This document shows, piece after piece, positions 47,650 to 56,498 of a stretch of DNA of 64,000 nt. Source of the DNA: Deltaproteobacteria bacterium. GTDB taxonomy: Bacteria; Desulfobacterota; Syntrophobacteria; Syntrophobacterales; Syntrophobacteraceae. The translations under genes and the position numbers were made by a program. The notes below the pieces were generated by a model. That model saw nothing but the letters and a program-made list of their open reading frames with translations, was not told where the DNA came from and made no database searches. The first letter of the stretch is position 1. Each line of letters opens with the position of its first letter. The stretch spans positions 1 through 64,000 of the forward strand of contig JAAYVE010000055.1 in the NCBI GenBank assembly GCA_012517315.1, given 5' to 3'.

Positions 47650-48384
47650 ATGGATCCGAAGAGCCAGAGATTCTATCGCTATCATCACCTGGGCAAGAAA
47701 GGATCAGTCAGCTTCCAGGCGAGGGTTCAGGAAACCGACCTGTGGATCCGGGCCGCAAGGAATTTGGAGAAGGAGGCCCTGGAAAGCATAATGACCTGCC
47801 GCCGCCAGTTGGAGCAATACATCGCCCTGCACCCACTCTTCCTTCATTCCCTCTCACCTCTGCCCGAAGACGTTTTGGCTCCCCCGCTCCTGCGGCGGAT
47901 GTTCCAGGCCGCTCTCGCCGCATCGGTCGGACCCATGGCAAGCGTGGCGGGTGCTATTGCCGAGGAGGTCGGCAAGGCCTTGAAGCCCTTGAGCCCCTCC
48001 ATCATCGTGGAGAACGGGGGGGATTGCTACCTGGATCAGGAAGAAGAAATCACCGTTGGGATCTGGGCAGGACCCCGTTCTCCCTTCAGCGGGAAAATGG
48101 GCCTCCGGTTTACGGGGGACCGTTTTCCCCTGGCCATTTGCACTTCCTCGGGGACGGTAGGCCACTCCTTGAGCTTCGGCAAGGCCGACGCCGCCACGGC
48201 GGTGGCCCGGGACGCCGCTCTCTCAGATGCCGCGGCCACAGCCCTCGCCAACCAGGTGAAAACCCCGAAGGATATTGCCGGTGCGCTCGAATGGGCGGCA
48301 ACCATTCCCGGCCTTGAAGGCGTGCTCATTGCCGTGGGAGACCAGATGGGTGCGTGGGGAAACCTCCAGTTGGTCAGGCTCTGA
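47650..48384 (+). CDS. UPF0280-family protein, ApbE-like fold
   Basis: This 244-residue protein matches the UPF0280 group known mainly from methanogens and deltaproteobacteria. The motif PMASVAGAIAEEVG and the later IVENGGDCYL resemble the flavin-transferase ApbE. ApbE attaches FMN to threonine residues; whether UPF0280 does this is unknown. It is separated from guaA by 62 bp on the same strand and could share its transcript. I found no signal peptide. Confidence 0.8.
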   Translation: MDPKSQRFYRYHHLGKKGSVSFQARVQETDLWIRAARNLEKEALESIMTCRRQLEQYIALHPLFLHSLSPLPEDVLAPPLLRRMFQAALAASVGPMASVAGAIAEEVGKALKPLSPSIIVENGGDCYLDQEEEITVGIWAGPRSPFSGKMGLRFTGDRFPLAICTSSGTVGHSLSFGKADAATAVARDAALSDAAATALANQVKTPKDIAGALEWAATIPGLEGVLIAVGDQMGAWGNLQLVRL

Positions 48385-48507
48385 CCATTAGCCTGCTTAC
48401 TGCCCTCCTAGGGAAACGATCTTTCTCTCCCCTCTCGTTCCATCTCCCTTGCCGGGGAACAACACGGCGGCCCCTTTATGCGAGAAGCGACAAGAGGGAA
48501 AAATTCC

Positions 48508-48535
48508 TTGAGTTATGCCCCTTGCCTGCTATACT
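48508..48535 (+). promoter_or_regulatory. promoter of phosphoesterase-HIT-lapA operon
   Basis: TTGAGT (48508-48513), 16 nt, TATACT (48530-48535). Transcription would start near 48542, giving a leader of about 60 nt. Confidence 0.6.
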
Positions 48536-48600
48536 CTCCCGGCGTTAACCTCATGGAATTCCATGATCAATTCCGCCGTGGGAAAGGAAGCCTCTGGAGC

Positions 48601-49077
48601 ATGAGAATCGTCGTCATGTCCGATACGCACCTCGAGAGGGTAAACGACGCCTTCGCAGACATCTGCACTCGCTACTGCAAGGGGGCGGACATGGTGATTC
48701 ATTTGGGAGACTGGTCCAAGGGCCCCGTCTTGGATTTCCTGCAGCAGTATCCCCTGGAAGCAGTGTCCGGTAATTCGGACGACCCCGTTCTCTGGGACAG
48801 GCTTCCCATGAAAAAGGTGATTCGGGTCATGGACTTCCGCATCGGCATCACCCACGGATGGGGTTCCGTTCATGACATTCGCAGGAAGCTCTCCAACGAG
48901 TTCGAAAGAGTGGACGCCGTCCTCTTCGGTCACACCCACCAACCCATCATATCCCGTGAAAAGGGCATCCTATGGTTCAACCCAGGGTCGGTCTTCCACG
49001 GGAGGAACAGCGCTGGATGCAGCCTTGGCATCCTGCATGTCGAGGGTGAACTTCGCGGCGAAATCATCCCTCTTTGA
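48601..49077 (+). CDS. YfcE/MJ0936-type metallophosphoesterase
   Basis: The 158-residue protein has the dimetal motifs of small calcineurin-like phosphoesterases: MSDTHLE, HLGDWS, GNSDD, THGWGS and GHTHQP, closing with NPGS. Such enzymes cleave simple phosphodiesters in vitro. ATG 48601 is taken because the family normally begins 6-8 residues before SDTH; an open frame extends upstream but is not conserved. The HIT gene starts 12 bp later. Confidence 0.88.
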   Translation: MRIVVMSDTHLERVNDAFADICTRYCKGADMVIHLGDWSKGPVLDFLQQYPLEAVSGNSDDPVLWDRLPMKKVIRVMDFRIGITHGWGSVHDIRRKLSNEFERVDAVLFGHTHQPIISREKGILWFNPGSVFHGRNSAGCSLGILHVEGELRGEIIPL

Positions 49078-49089
49078 CTGGGCCGGTCG

Positions 49090-49593
49090 ATGAATAATCT
49101 TTGGGCACCATGGCGCATGGAATACATTCTGGGAAAGCGGGAACCCTATTGCATTTTCTGCCCGGAGGGAGATGGTCACACGGATGCGGAGCGCCTGATT
49201 CTTCATCGTGGAAGACTCACCATGGTCATGATGAACAAGTATCCTTACAACAACGGGCACCTGTTGGTGGCCCCATGGAGACACGTGGGACTGCTCCAGG
49301 ACCTGCCGGACGAGGAAATGCTGGACCTCATGCGGTGGCTCAGGAAGAGTGCGACCATTCTCAAGAATCTCATGCATCCCGATGGGTTCAACATCGGTCT
49401 CAACCTCGGCGCAGCCGCAGGTGCCGGCGTGGACGAACACCTTCACTTCCACATTGTTCCCCGTTGGAATGGGGATACGAACTTTATGACGGTTTTCGCC
49501 GATGTTCGGAGCATCCCGGAGCACCTGGAGCAGACCTACTGGAAGCTGAAGCCTCACTTTGCAAAGGAAGGAAACCCCCATGAGAATTTTTAA
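49090..49593 (+). CDS. HIT-family nucleotide hydrolase/phosphorylase
   Basis: The 167-residue protein has the histidine triad HLHFHIVPRW near residue 118, and the zinc-type CIFC segment near residue 24. The start MNNLWAPWRMEYI is that of the Ap4A phosphorylase-like branch seen in many bacteria and mycobacteria. Likely substrates are dinucleoside polyphosphates or AMP-linked compounds. The stop overlaps the lapA start by 14 bp. Confidence 0.9.
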   Translation: MNNLWAPWRMEYILGKREPYCIFCPEGDGHTDAERLILHRGRLTMVMMNKYPYNNGHLLVAPWRHVGLLQDLPDEEMLDLMRWLRKSATILKNLMHPDGFNIGLNLGAAAGAGVDEHLHFHIVPRWNGDTNFMTVFADVRSIPEHLEQTYWKLKPHFAKEGNPHENF

Positions 49594-49939
49594 GCTCATC
49601 ACCGGCGGTTTGGTGCTCCTCATCATTGCCCTGTTCATCTATCAGAATCTGGCCACATTCCAGACCCAGCTGCCGTTTTCCCTCGACCTCTTCATCAAGG
49701 AGAAGGTGACGGGTCAATTTTCTCTCTACTCGCTTCTCATTGTCGCAGGATTGACGGGGGTTGCCGTGGGGGTTTTTCTCATGCTGAAGCCCTATTTCAA
49801 CGCGAGGCGCCTCCTTGCCCAGGAAAGACAGAAAGCTCCGGCCATTTCCGGAAGCCACGCGCCCGTCGAACCCAACCGCTCCGGCACGTCCCCACTGAAA
49901 GAGGACGTAGTGGAACAGGAGTCGACGGACAACCCTTAG
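49580..49939 (+). CDS. LapA-domain (DUF1049) membrane protein
   Basis: ATG 49580 has GGAAGGAA upstream. The 119-residue protein has two membrane segments, about 6-25 and 50-73, and a hydrophilic tail. This is the LapA/YciS pattern; in E. coli LapA works with LapB in lipopolysaccharide assembly. No lapB is adjacent here, so the role is inferred from family only. Confidence 0.78.
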   Translation: MRIFKLITGGLVLLIIALFIYQNLATFQTQLPFSLDLFIKEKVTGQFSLYSLLIVAGLTGVAVGVFLMLKPYFNARRLLAQERQKAPAISGSHAPVEPNRSGTSPLKEDVVEQESTDNP

Positions 49940-50310
49940 CAGCCGAGGATCCAGCCTCCTCACCACCCGCTTTCTCTTCCTCCTGTCAGGGACTTGGGCA
50001 ATCCCCCCGGATTCAAAGCCCGCCCAACATGCGGGACGCCTCCACACCCCCTTCCGAGGTCTCGGGGAGTGGAGCGGCATCCTGCTTTTTCCATTCTCCC
50101 TTCCCCGCCATCCAACGAGTGTGGATCGGCACACCGCCGCTCCGACCCAAAGGGATCCATAAGGGAACACGCTTGAAGGAATGGCTGGATCGGCATAAGT
50201 ATTGCTAATTATAGAGGTCGACTTCACTCTCACGCGATGGTAGGGCTCAAGGGATGGATTTGCCACCCCTTGCTGCGGACGAACTCTCAAACACCACGAG
50301 GATTTGAGGA
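49940..50310. other. 371-bp gap upstream of HDOD gene
   Basis: No gene was seen. A small CCCGC/GCGGG hairpin lies near 50025. The only other notable feature is the sigma-54-like site listed separately at 50191-50206. Confidence 0.45.
50191..50206 (+). promoter_or_regulatory. sigma-54-type promoter of HDOD gene
   Basis: CGGCATAAGTATTGCT carries GG (50192-50193) and GC (50204-50205) exactly 10 nt apart, near the consensus TGGCAC-N5-TTGCA. It is about 105 bp before the HDOD start. No enhancer-binding gene is adjacent. Confidence 0.5.
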
Positions 50311-51159
50311 ATGGAACAGTCGATCATCGAGCGCATCGTGCAGACAACGGGGGACATCCCGGCAATGCCTCAGGTTGCCAATCTGGTCTTGGACAGGATT
50401 GCAGACCCCAATGTCACCCCCAAGGAAATCCAGCTGATCATTTCAAAAGACCAGGCCATGGCCGCACGGGTCCTCAAGGTGGCCAACTCCTCATACTATG
50501 GTCTCTCCCGTTCCGTCACCAGGCTCTCCGACGCCATTGTGGTCATGGGCTTCAACAGCCTGCGATCCCTCGTCATGACAACGGTGATGAACGATCTGTT
50601 CAAGAGCTTCGGGCTGGCGGAGAAGCTTCTGTGGGAGCATTCGCTGGTGGCGGCAGCCACGGCCAAAAGAATTGCCTCTGCCATTCGGTTTCCGAGGGTC
50701 GAGGAATCTTTCCTGGCAGGATTGATGCACGACATCGGCAAGGTGGTGCTGAATCTCAAAATGCCCGACAAGACTTTGACCATCGTGCAGGAGGTTTACA
50801 ATTCCAAAGGGGCGACCACTTTCACCCAAATGGAGCAGGATCTGTTCGGGTTCACCCATGCGGAGGTGGGAAGGTTGGTGGCCCAAAAGTGGAATTTTGC
50901 CGAGGAGATCGAAGAGGCCATCGGGTGTCACCACAAGCCGGCCGAGGCAAGCGTTTTGCCAGCTCTTTCCCATGTGGTGAATCTCGCCAACGCCGTCTGC
51001 CACAAGCTGGAAATCGGCCCCACCAAGAACCCCGATCTCGATTTGCACCAATTGGCAAGCACAGGGTCTCTGAAGATGCCCAGAGAGCGGCTGGACGAAC
51101 TGGTGGAGGAGATCTCGGGGCTTGTCTTCTCCCAGTCGGGGGGAATTTCCGTCTTCTGA
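50311..51159 (+). CDS. HDOD-domain signalling protein
   Basis: The 282-residue protein is almost entirely an HDOD domain (about 15-210): IPAMPQVANLVL, ISKDQAMAARVLKVANS, AIVVMGFNSLRSLV, LMHDIGKVVL and GCHHKP. HDOD proteins are related to HD phosphohydrolases and act in signalling, motility or DNA-uptake control; catalytic activity is often lost, though HD and HH pairs are partly kept here. No receiver or GGDEF domain is attached. The gene stands alone. Confidence 0.9.
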   Translation: MEQSIIERIVQTTGDIPAMPQVANLVLDRIADPNVTPKEIQLIISKDQAMAARVLKVANSSYYGLSRSVTRLSDAIVVMGFNSLRSLVMTTVMNDLFKSFGLAEKLLWEHSLVAAATAKRIASAIRFPRVEESFLAGLMHDIGKVVLNLKMPDKTLTIVQEVYNSKGATTFTQMEQDLFGFTHAEVGRLVAQKWNFAEEIEEAIGCHHKPAEASVLPALSHVVNLANAVCHKLEIGPTKNPDLDLHQLASTGSLKMPRERLDELVEEISGLVFSQSGGISVF

Positions 51160-51351
51160 AGGAGAAACGGGGGCAAGACAAGAGTTCCTGGAGGTGGTGA
51201 AAAGCGGCCAAGAAGGGGGAGACCGCCCGATCTTTTCGCCTCTTCCTTTTCAGGGAGTCCTTCCCGGAGGATACGCAGCGGGCAGGGATGATCCGCCCTT
51301 CGTGGCCCGTGATTCCGAGGCGGATAAACCTTCGCGACCTTGACCTGTGGA

Positions 51352-52134
51352 TCAACTCTCCTGGGAAAGATACTTGTCAAGGTAGCCTCGCGGCGTGATC
51401 ATCCATCCCCTCCAGACGTAGGTGCGGCTGTTACCCACAATCACCATGGTCTGCATGTCCACTTCCTCGAACGGAATGCTCCCCAGGGAGGTGAGCAGCA
51501 CCTGTTCGCCTTCCCTCATGGCTCGGCGGACGATGGCCACAGGCGTCTGCGGCCCCCTGTATTTCAGGAGGATGTTCGTGGCCGTCTCCAGCAGATCGGG
51601 CCGCGTCTTGCTCCTGGGATTGTACAGGGCCAGCACGAAATCCGCTGAAGCCGCCGCCATCAACCGCTTCTCGATCCACTCCCAAGGCGTCAGATGGTCG
51701 CTTAGACTGACGGCGGCGAAGTCGTGCATGAGAGGGGCTCCCACCAGGGAGGCAGCAGCGTTGAAGGCCGGCACGCCGGGGATGATCTCCAGTTCCAGGT
51801 CCTCCTCGGCATCGTTGCCGTTTTTGGGTCGCGCGACAGTCAGACCCTTTCTGCAGCACAGGTCCAGCACCAGGCCTGCCATGCCATAGATCCCCGCATC
51901 CCCGCTGGACACCAGGGCAACCCGCTTTCCCTCCACGGCAAGAGCGATGGCGTGGTCACACCGCTCCAGTTCCTTGCGCATTCCACTGGAGACAACCTGT
52001 TTGCCCTCCAGAAGATCTGATATAAGCTGGAGATAGGTCTTGTATCCCAGGACAACCTCAGCCGACAGCAGGGCACCCAACGCTTCCGGAATAATGTAGG
52101 AACGCCCCCCAGGTCCAAGGCTCACGACGGACAA
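51352..52134 (-). CDS. cobJ: precorrin-3B C17-methyltransferase (CobJ/CbiH)
   Basis: CobJ contracts the corrin ring and methylates C17 with SAM. The 260-residue protein from TTG 52134 begins SVVSLGPGG, the SAM methylase hallmark, with VVLGYKTYLQLI, SSGDAGIYGMAG and IPGVPAFNAAASLVGAPL following. In the anaerobic pathway this enzyme is CbiH. It overlaps the end of cbiG by 13 bp and is the last gene of the operon. A start at 52230 would add a non-conserved 32-residue segment. Confidence 0.9.
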   Translation of the reverse strand: MSVVSLGPGGRSYIIPEALGALLSAEVVLGYKTYLQLISDLLEGKQVVSSGMRKELERCDHAIALAVEGKRVALVSSGDAGIYGMAGLVLDLCCRKGLTVARPKNGNDAEEDLELEIIPGVPAFNAAASLVGAPLMHDFAAVSLSDHLTPWEWIEKRLMAAASADFVLALYNPRSKTRPDLLETATNILLKYRGPQTPVAIVRRAMREGEQVLLTSLGSIPFEEVDMQTMVIVGNSRTYVWRGWMITPRGYLDKYLSQES

Positions 52135-53216
52135 TCGACCCGGGCGACGGCCAGGGTGACGTTGGGAGACTTTCGCTTGGGGATCACCAGGTGTCCTTTC
52201 CCTGCGCTCAGGAGAGCTGCCGCTTCGCATACGCTTTGCACTCCGATGTGTGATTCCACCACTGGCGAGGGGTTCGGCACGTCTATCCCTCCCAATTCAC
52301 CGGCGGCGAAAAAGTCAATGGGGCGGTTCAAGCGTTCCGCCGCCAGAAGCAGCCCCGGTTCTTCCCTCTTGAGGTCCACCGTCGCAAGGTTCCGGACGGA
52401 TTCCAAGGAAAATCCAGACTCCCGAAATATCTCCCGAAGGAGACCGAGAATTTCCTGCGAACCCGTCCCCCGGTTGCAACCCACACCGACGACCAGGTTG
52501 CGGGGACGCAGAAACAGGCACTCCAATCCCTTCGGCGCAATCCTTTCCGAAACCCAGATGACTGTCTGCTTCCCGAAAGCGGGGCTCCTTTCTAAATCCA
52601 AAATCTCGTCCCCAACCCAAACCACACGATCCAGACCGTGGAGATGTTCTCTCAGGCGACCTTCGGGATCGAAAACCCAGAGCGACTCGTCTTCAAGGAT
52701 GGCACGCGCCGCTCGTGGAAGCTTCGCCGCATTTTCCACATGGAGTCCCATACTCCTGGCGATGACATCCAGGGAGGGACGCTCGTTAACATCCGAGGCG
52801 GTGGTGATGACCGTCTGCCCCCCCGTCAGTGACGCCACTTCCCTCGCCAAGTCATTGGCCCCCCCCAAGTGTCCCGAGACCAGGCTGATGGCGAACCGAG
52901 CCCTCTCGTCCAACACCACCACAGCCGGATCCGTGGCCTTGTTGCGCAAAAGCCGTGAGAGGAGGCGAACCACAATGCCGGTGGCCATGATGCACACCAT
53001 CGCCCGGTGATTTTTCCAGATTTCGTCAAAGGCGCTTCCCAGATGGTCGAAACCGGTCGCACCCATGGCGAGGGCAAACTCGTGTCGGCGCGGCACAAAG
53101 CAGACACTCCCGGGCAGCTTTTCCCGCAACCGGAGGGCAAGCCCAACACCGTTTCGCGTGACCGCCACGATGGCAATGGGCTTTTCACGGTGAGGGCTCT
53201 GAATCCCGGTACGCAT
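52122..53216 (-). CDS. cbiG: CbiG, cobalt-precorrin-5A hydrolase
   Basis: CbiG opens the delta-lactone of cobalt-precorrin-5A, releasing acetaldehyde. The 364-residue protein has MATGIVVRLLSRLL, VVVLDERARFAISLVSGHLG and GGANDLAREVA in the N-terminal half, and VVGVGCNRGT in the C-terminal domain. Its presence marks the anaerobic, early-cobalt route. ATG 53216 lies within the 3' end of cbiF (32-bp overlap). Confidence 0.93.
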   Translation of the reverse strand: MRTGIQSPHREKPIAIVAVTRNGVGLALRLREKLPGSVCFVPRRHEFALAMGATGFDHLGSAFDEIWKNHRAMVCIMATGIVVRLLSRLLRNKATDPAVVVLDERARFAISLVSGHLGGANDLAREVASLTGGQTVITTASDVNERPSLDVIARSMGLHVENAAKLPRAARAILEDESLWVFDPEGRLREHLHGLDRVVWVGDEILDLERSPAFGKQTVIWVSERIAPKGLECLFLRPRNLVVGVGCNRGTGSQEILGLLREIFRESGFSLESVRNLATVDLKREEPGLLLAAERLNRPIDFFAAGELGGIDVPNPSPVVESHIGVQSVCEAAALLSAGKGHLVIPKRKSPNVTLAVARVDCPS

Positions 53217-53964
53217 GCTGAAAACCCTTGTCGTATAGTTTGGAGCGCTTCAGTCCATCCCCTCGACGAACGCCGAACACCTTTCCCACCATGATGACCG
53301 CCTGCCGCTTGATGCCCGTCTCCTGCACCAGGGAAGCGATGTCGGCAAGGCAGCCTTCCACCAGTTTCTGGTCCGGCCATCCCACCCGGTAGGCCACCAC
53401 CACGGGGGTCTCCGGAGGGTAGAAAGGCGTGAGTTCCGACACCACCCTTTCCATTTGCTGTACACTCAGATAGATCACAAGAGTCGCTTCATGGGCCGCC
53501 AGGGAGGCAATGGCCTCCTTCTCCGGCACGGGGGTCCTCCCCGAGAGGCGGGTCAGGATGACCGTCTGGGAAATCTCGGGAAGGGTGAGTTCCTGCTTGA
53601 GCGCGGCCGCGGCGGCGAAAGCGGCGGAGACCCCAGGGACGACGGAACAGGGAATGCCTTCCCGCTCCAGGAGTTGCATCTGTTCCTGAATGGCCCCGTA
53701 GAGGCTCGGATCTCCCGTGTGGAGGCGCACCACCCGCTCTCCATTGAGATAACCCTCTTTGAGCAGCGCATGGGTTTCCTCAAGGGTTAGGGGAGCACTG
53801 TTGAAAATCCTGGCGCTTTCCTTCCTCGTGATGAGCAGGGTCTCCGGAACCAGGGAGCCTGCATAGACGATCCGGTCCGCCTCTTCCAGAAGTCGCTTTC
53901 CCTTCACCGTGATGAGCTCCGGGTCTCCAGGACCAGCACCGACAAATTGGACGGGATGCTTCAT
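53185..53964 (-). CDS. cbiF: precorrin-4 C11-methyltransferase (CbiF/CobM)
   Basis: The 259-residue SAM methylase has VQFVGAGPGDPELITVKG at the start, YAGSLVP, HTGDPSLYGAIQEQ and VPGVSAAFAAAAALK, diagnostic for the C11 enzyme. Start ATG 53964 overlaps the cbiET stop by 4 bp. It acts just before CbiG. Confidence 0.95.
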   Translation of the reverse strand: MKHPVQFVGAGPGDPELITVKGKRLLEEADRIVYAGSLVPETLLITRKESARIFNSAPLTLEETHALLKEGYLNGERVVRLHTGDPSLYGAIQEQMQLLEREGIPCSVVPGVSAAFAAAAALKQELTLPEISQTVILTRLSGRTPVPEKEAIASLAAHEATLVIYLSVQQMERVVSELTPFYPPETPVVVAYRVGWPDQKLVEGCLADIASLVQETGIKRQAVIMVGKVFGVRRGDGLKRSKLYDKGFQHAYRDSEPSP

Positions 53965-55226
53965 GCAACACCTCTCGAGAAGGCGGTGATGACAAAAACG
54001 GGATTCATGGCGTCCAGTCTCACGGAACCGCCGATGGAAGTGGACCGGCTCGAATGAAGCTGGGTGACGCTCACTTCCATCCCCATGGTTTTCCAGAAGC
54101 GTCTTGCCGTTTCGAGGGTCTCCAGAGTCACCGCCGTCTGGACGACCCGGCCGCCGGGTCGAAGACGGGGGGACAACTTCCCGAGCATCCTCTCCAACTC
54201 TCCGCCGCTTCCTCCTACGAAGACCCTGTCCGGGTCGGGGAGACCGTCCATGACATCCAGGGCATTCCCATGCACCGCTGAAATCTCGTAGCACTGAAAA
54301 CGCCGAAGGTTCTCCCTCAAGTCCCGGATGCGATTTTCGTCCCTTTCCACTGCAATCACCCGCCCCAGGGGAGCGATCCTGGACGCCTCAATGGACACCG
54401 AGCCGCTGCCAGCACCGAGATCCCACAGAACCTGCCCCGGCCCAAGCTGAAGGCTGGCCAGCACCAGCGCCCGAACTTCCACTTTGGTGATGAGACCGGC
54501 CTCGTGCTGAAACATCTCCTCGGAAAAGCCGAAAACGGGAATCCCTGTTAAGTCTCTTCTGCCGCTTCTTTCTTCGCAGAAGACGGCCACCAGGTTCAAG
54601 GACGAAAACTCCCGCAAGAGGACCTCCTCCAGGGAGTATCTTCCGATGTTTTCCGTGGCTTGGCCGAGATCTTCCGCCACCACCATCCTCCGACCCGCAA
54701 CGCCCGCATCCAGCAATTTGCGGGCGATCCATCCGGGAGTGTGAACGGGATCCGTGAAAACGGCCAGGCGAGGGTACCGGCCTACGGCATACAGGAGCTT
54801 CCACTCCAGCCCCTCTTCTTCCCTGCCGTGGAGGCTCAAGACTCTGACGTCTTCCCACGGTTCCCTCAATCGCCCGAAAAGAGCCTGTACACTGGTGATA
54901 CCGGGAACAATGACGACTCTGTCCCGCCCCATTTGCCGGATCAACCGGCTCCCAATCCCGAAAAAGAGAGGATCACCGGAGGCCAGCATCACCGTGCGCT
55001 CATAGCGCGACGCTTCGTCGAGACGTTCGAGAAAAGGTTCCAAACCAGACTGCCAGGCGATTCTTCTCCCGGGATGCTCCGGAAAGAGTCCAAGGTGCCT
55101 TGCCGCCCCGGCAATCACCTGTCCCCGGGCGATCCATCGCAGGGCATCCCCCGTCAAGTCCCCCGGGCCCACGCCGACGCCCACCAGAACCATGACCGGT
55201 GGTTCCCATTTCTCAGGCCCGGTCAT
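53961..55226 (-). CDS. cobL: CbiE-CbiT fusion, precorrin-6/7 methyltransferase-decarboxylase (CobL-like)
   Basis: The 421-residue protein fuses CbiE (about 10-210; VGVGVGPGDLTGDALR, LASGDPLFFGIG, VPGITSVQALFGRL) with CbiT (about 225-421; VLWDLGAGSGSVSIEAS, VIAVERD, VFVGGSGGE). It methylates C5 and C15 and removes the C12 acetate carboxyl. The fusion is the CobL form, though the neighbours are of the anaerobic pathway. It overlaps cbiD and cbiF by 4 bp each. Confidence 0.93.
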   Translation of the reverse strand: MTGPEKWEPPVMVLVGVGVGPGDLTGDALRWIARGQVIAGAARHLGLFPEHPGRRIAWQSGLEPFLERLDEASRYERTVMLASGDPLFFGIGSRLIRQMGRDRVVIVPGITSVQALFGRLREPWEDVRVLSLHGREEEGLEWKLLYAVGRYPRLAVFTDPVHTPGWIARKLLDAGVAGRRMVVAEDLGQATENIGRYSLEEVLLREFSSLNLVAVFCEERSGRRDLTGIPVFGFSEEMFQHEAGLITKVEVRALVLASLQLGPGQVLWDLGAGSGSVSIEASRIAPLGRVIAVERDENRIRDLRENLRRFQCYEISAVHGNALDVMDGLPDPDRVFVGGSGGELERMLGKLSPRLRPGGRVVQTAVTLETLETARRFWKTMGMEVSVTQLHSSRSTSIGGSVRLDAMNPVFVITAFSRGVA

Positions 55227-56464
55227 GTCCCCACCTTACCTTCCTGACTCACATCCGCGAGGAGGGTCCCATCATAATCGAAAAGGAGCAAGCGGACGAA
55301 GAGAGCCTTTTCCGCCAGAAGCCAGGATCGTTCCACCGCCGCCATGGCGATCCCCTCGACGACGTCGGTGGCTCCCTTCTCCAGGAGCAGTTTTAAAGCA
55401 TGCCTTGCGGTGTTGGAGAAAGCAAGCTCCCTGCAAAATGCCCTTTCGTATCCCTTTCCCCTGGCCAGTTCCGCCAAGGGACCCAGATCCAGGGAAACCC
55501 TGTGAGCATGGGTGTAGGGATGTCCCTGGGCCATCTTCAGCACTTTTCCGAAAAAAGCACTGTGGACAAGGGACTGAAATCCCAAACGCCGGACCTCCGC
55601 GACTGCGAACGCAAAGAAATCCGCAATTTGGACAAACGCCTCCTCGGCAAGGTCGGGCCGATGTCGCCTGGCATACTGTTCGCTCTTTCCCCCCGTGCTG
55701 AGAACCACTTCATGGCAGTGACACGCAGCCGCAACAGACAGGGCGGCCTGGATGGTTTCCTCGTAGGCTTCATGGGAAAAAGGCTTCACCAGGCCTGTCG
55801 TTCCCAGGATGGAAATCCCGCCGAGAATCCCAAGGCGCGGATTCAGTGTCTTGGGGGCAAGACGCTCCCCTTCCGGCACCTCGATGGTCACGGAAAGCAT
55901 CAGCCCCTGAAGAACCTCTCCCCCAGGGTCCAATGGGAGGAGAAAGAAGGGAGAGGAGGGTTTCTTCCGGACATCTGCCGGCAAGGGCAGGGCCTTTTTC
56001 CGTGAAAGTGAAACGAGCAGTTCCTCTTTGAGGTTTTCCAGTAGCATTTCACGGGGAACCGGGTTGACCGCCGGCTCCCCGATCTTCACGGGAAGTCCCG
56101 GCTTGGTCACCACCCCGACACCTGCACCAGCGATGACAGTGATCGCGGCCCCCCACCCCGCCGCATCGCGGCCTTGTGGTTCCCCATCCTGGGCAAAGAG
56201 AGCGACGCCGACCCGGATTTCCGCACCGTCCGTCACATCCGGATCATCACCCCCGTCTTTCGTCACACTCCCCCACGTGATACCGTCCGTGATTCCGGCG
56301 GCACGGAACGGCACAGGGAGATAATATCCCAACGGCAGCCGGACCGCCACCACCGCGCTCTCCTCACCATCGAGCAGATACCTCAGCGCCCCCCTGGCCG
56401 CAGCCACCGCGGCCGTTCCCGTACTGAAGCCACTGCGCAGCCTGGTCTTGCCTCCTTTACGCAT
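55223..56464 (-). CDS. cbiD: CbiD, cobalt-precorrin-5B C1-methyltransferase
   Basis: The 413-residue protein has RSGFSTGTAAVAAARGAL, the family start, then VTKDGGDDPDVTDGA, ITVIAGAGVGVVTKPGLPV, ILGGISILGTTGLVKPFS and LSTGGKSEQYAR. CbiD is the oxygen-independent counterpart of CobF. ATG 56464 has AGGGA 8 nt upstream. Confidence 0.95.
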   Translation of the reverse strand: MRKGGKTRLRSGFSTGTAAVAAARGALRYLLDGEESAVVAVRLPLGYYLPVPFRAAGITDGITWGSVTKDGGDDPDVTDGAEIRVGVALFAQDGEPQGRDAAGWGAAITVIAGAGVGVVTKPGLPVKIGEPAVNPVPREMLLENLKEELLVSLSRKKALPLPADVRKKPSSPFFLLPLDPGGEVLQGLMLSVTIEVPEGERLAPKTLNPRLGILGGISILGTTGLVKPFSHEAYEETIQAALSVAAACHCHEVVLSTGGKSEQYARRHRPDLAEEAFVQIADFFAFAVAEVRRLGFQSLVHSAFFGKVLKMAQGHPYTHAHRVSLDLGPLAELARGKGYERAFCRELAFSNTARHALKLLLEKGATDVVEGIAMAAVERSWLLAEKALFVRLLLFDYDGTLLADVSQEGKVGT

Positions 56465-56498
56465 CTTCCGTCCCTGGAATCGCTCTCTTCCCCAATCA

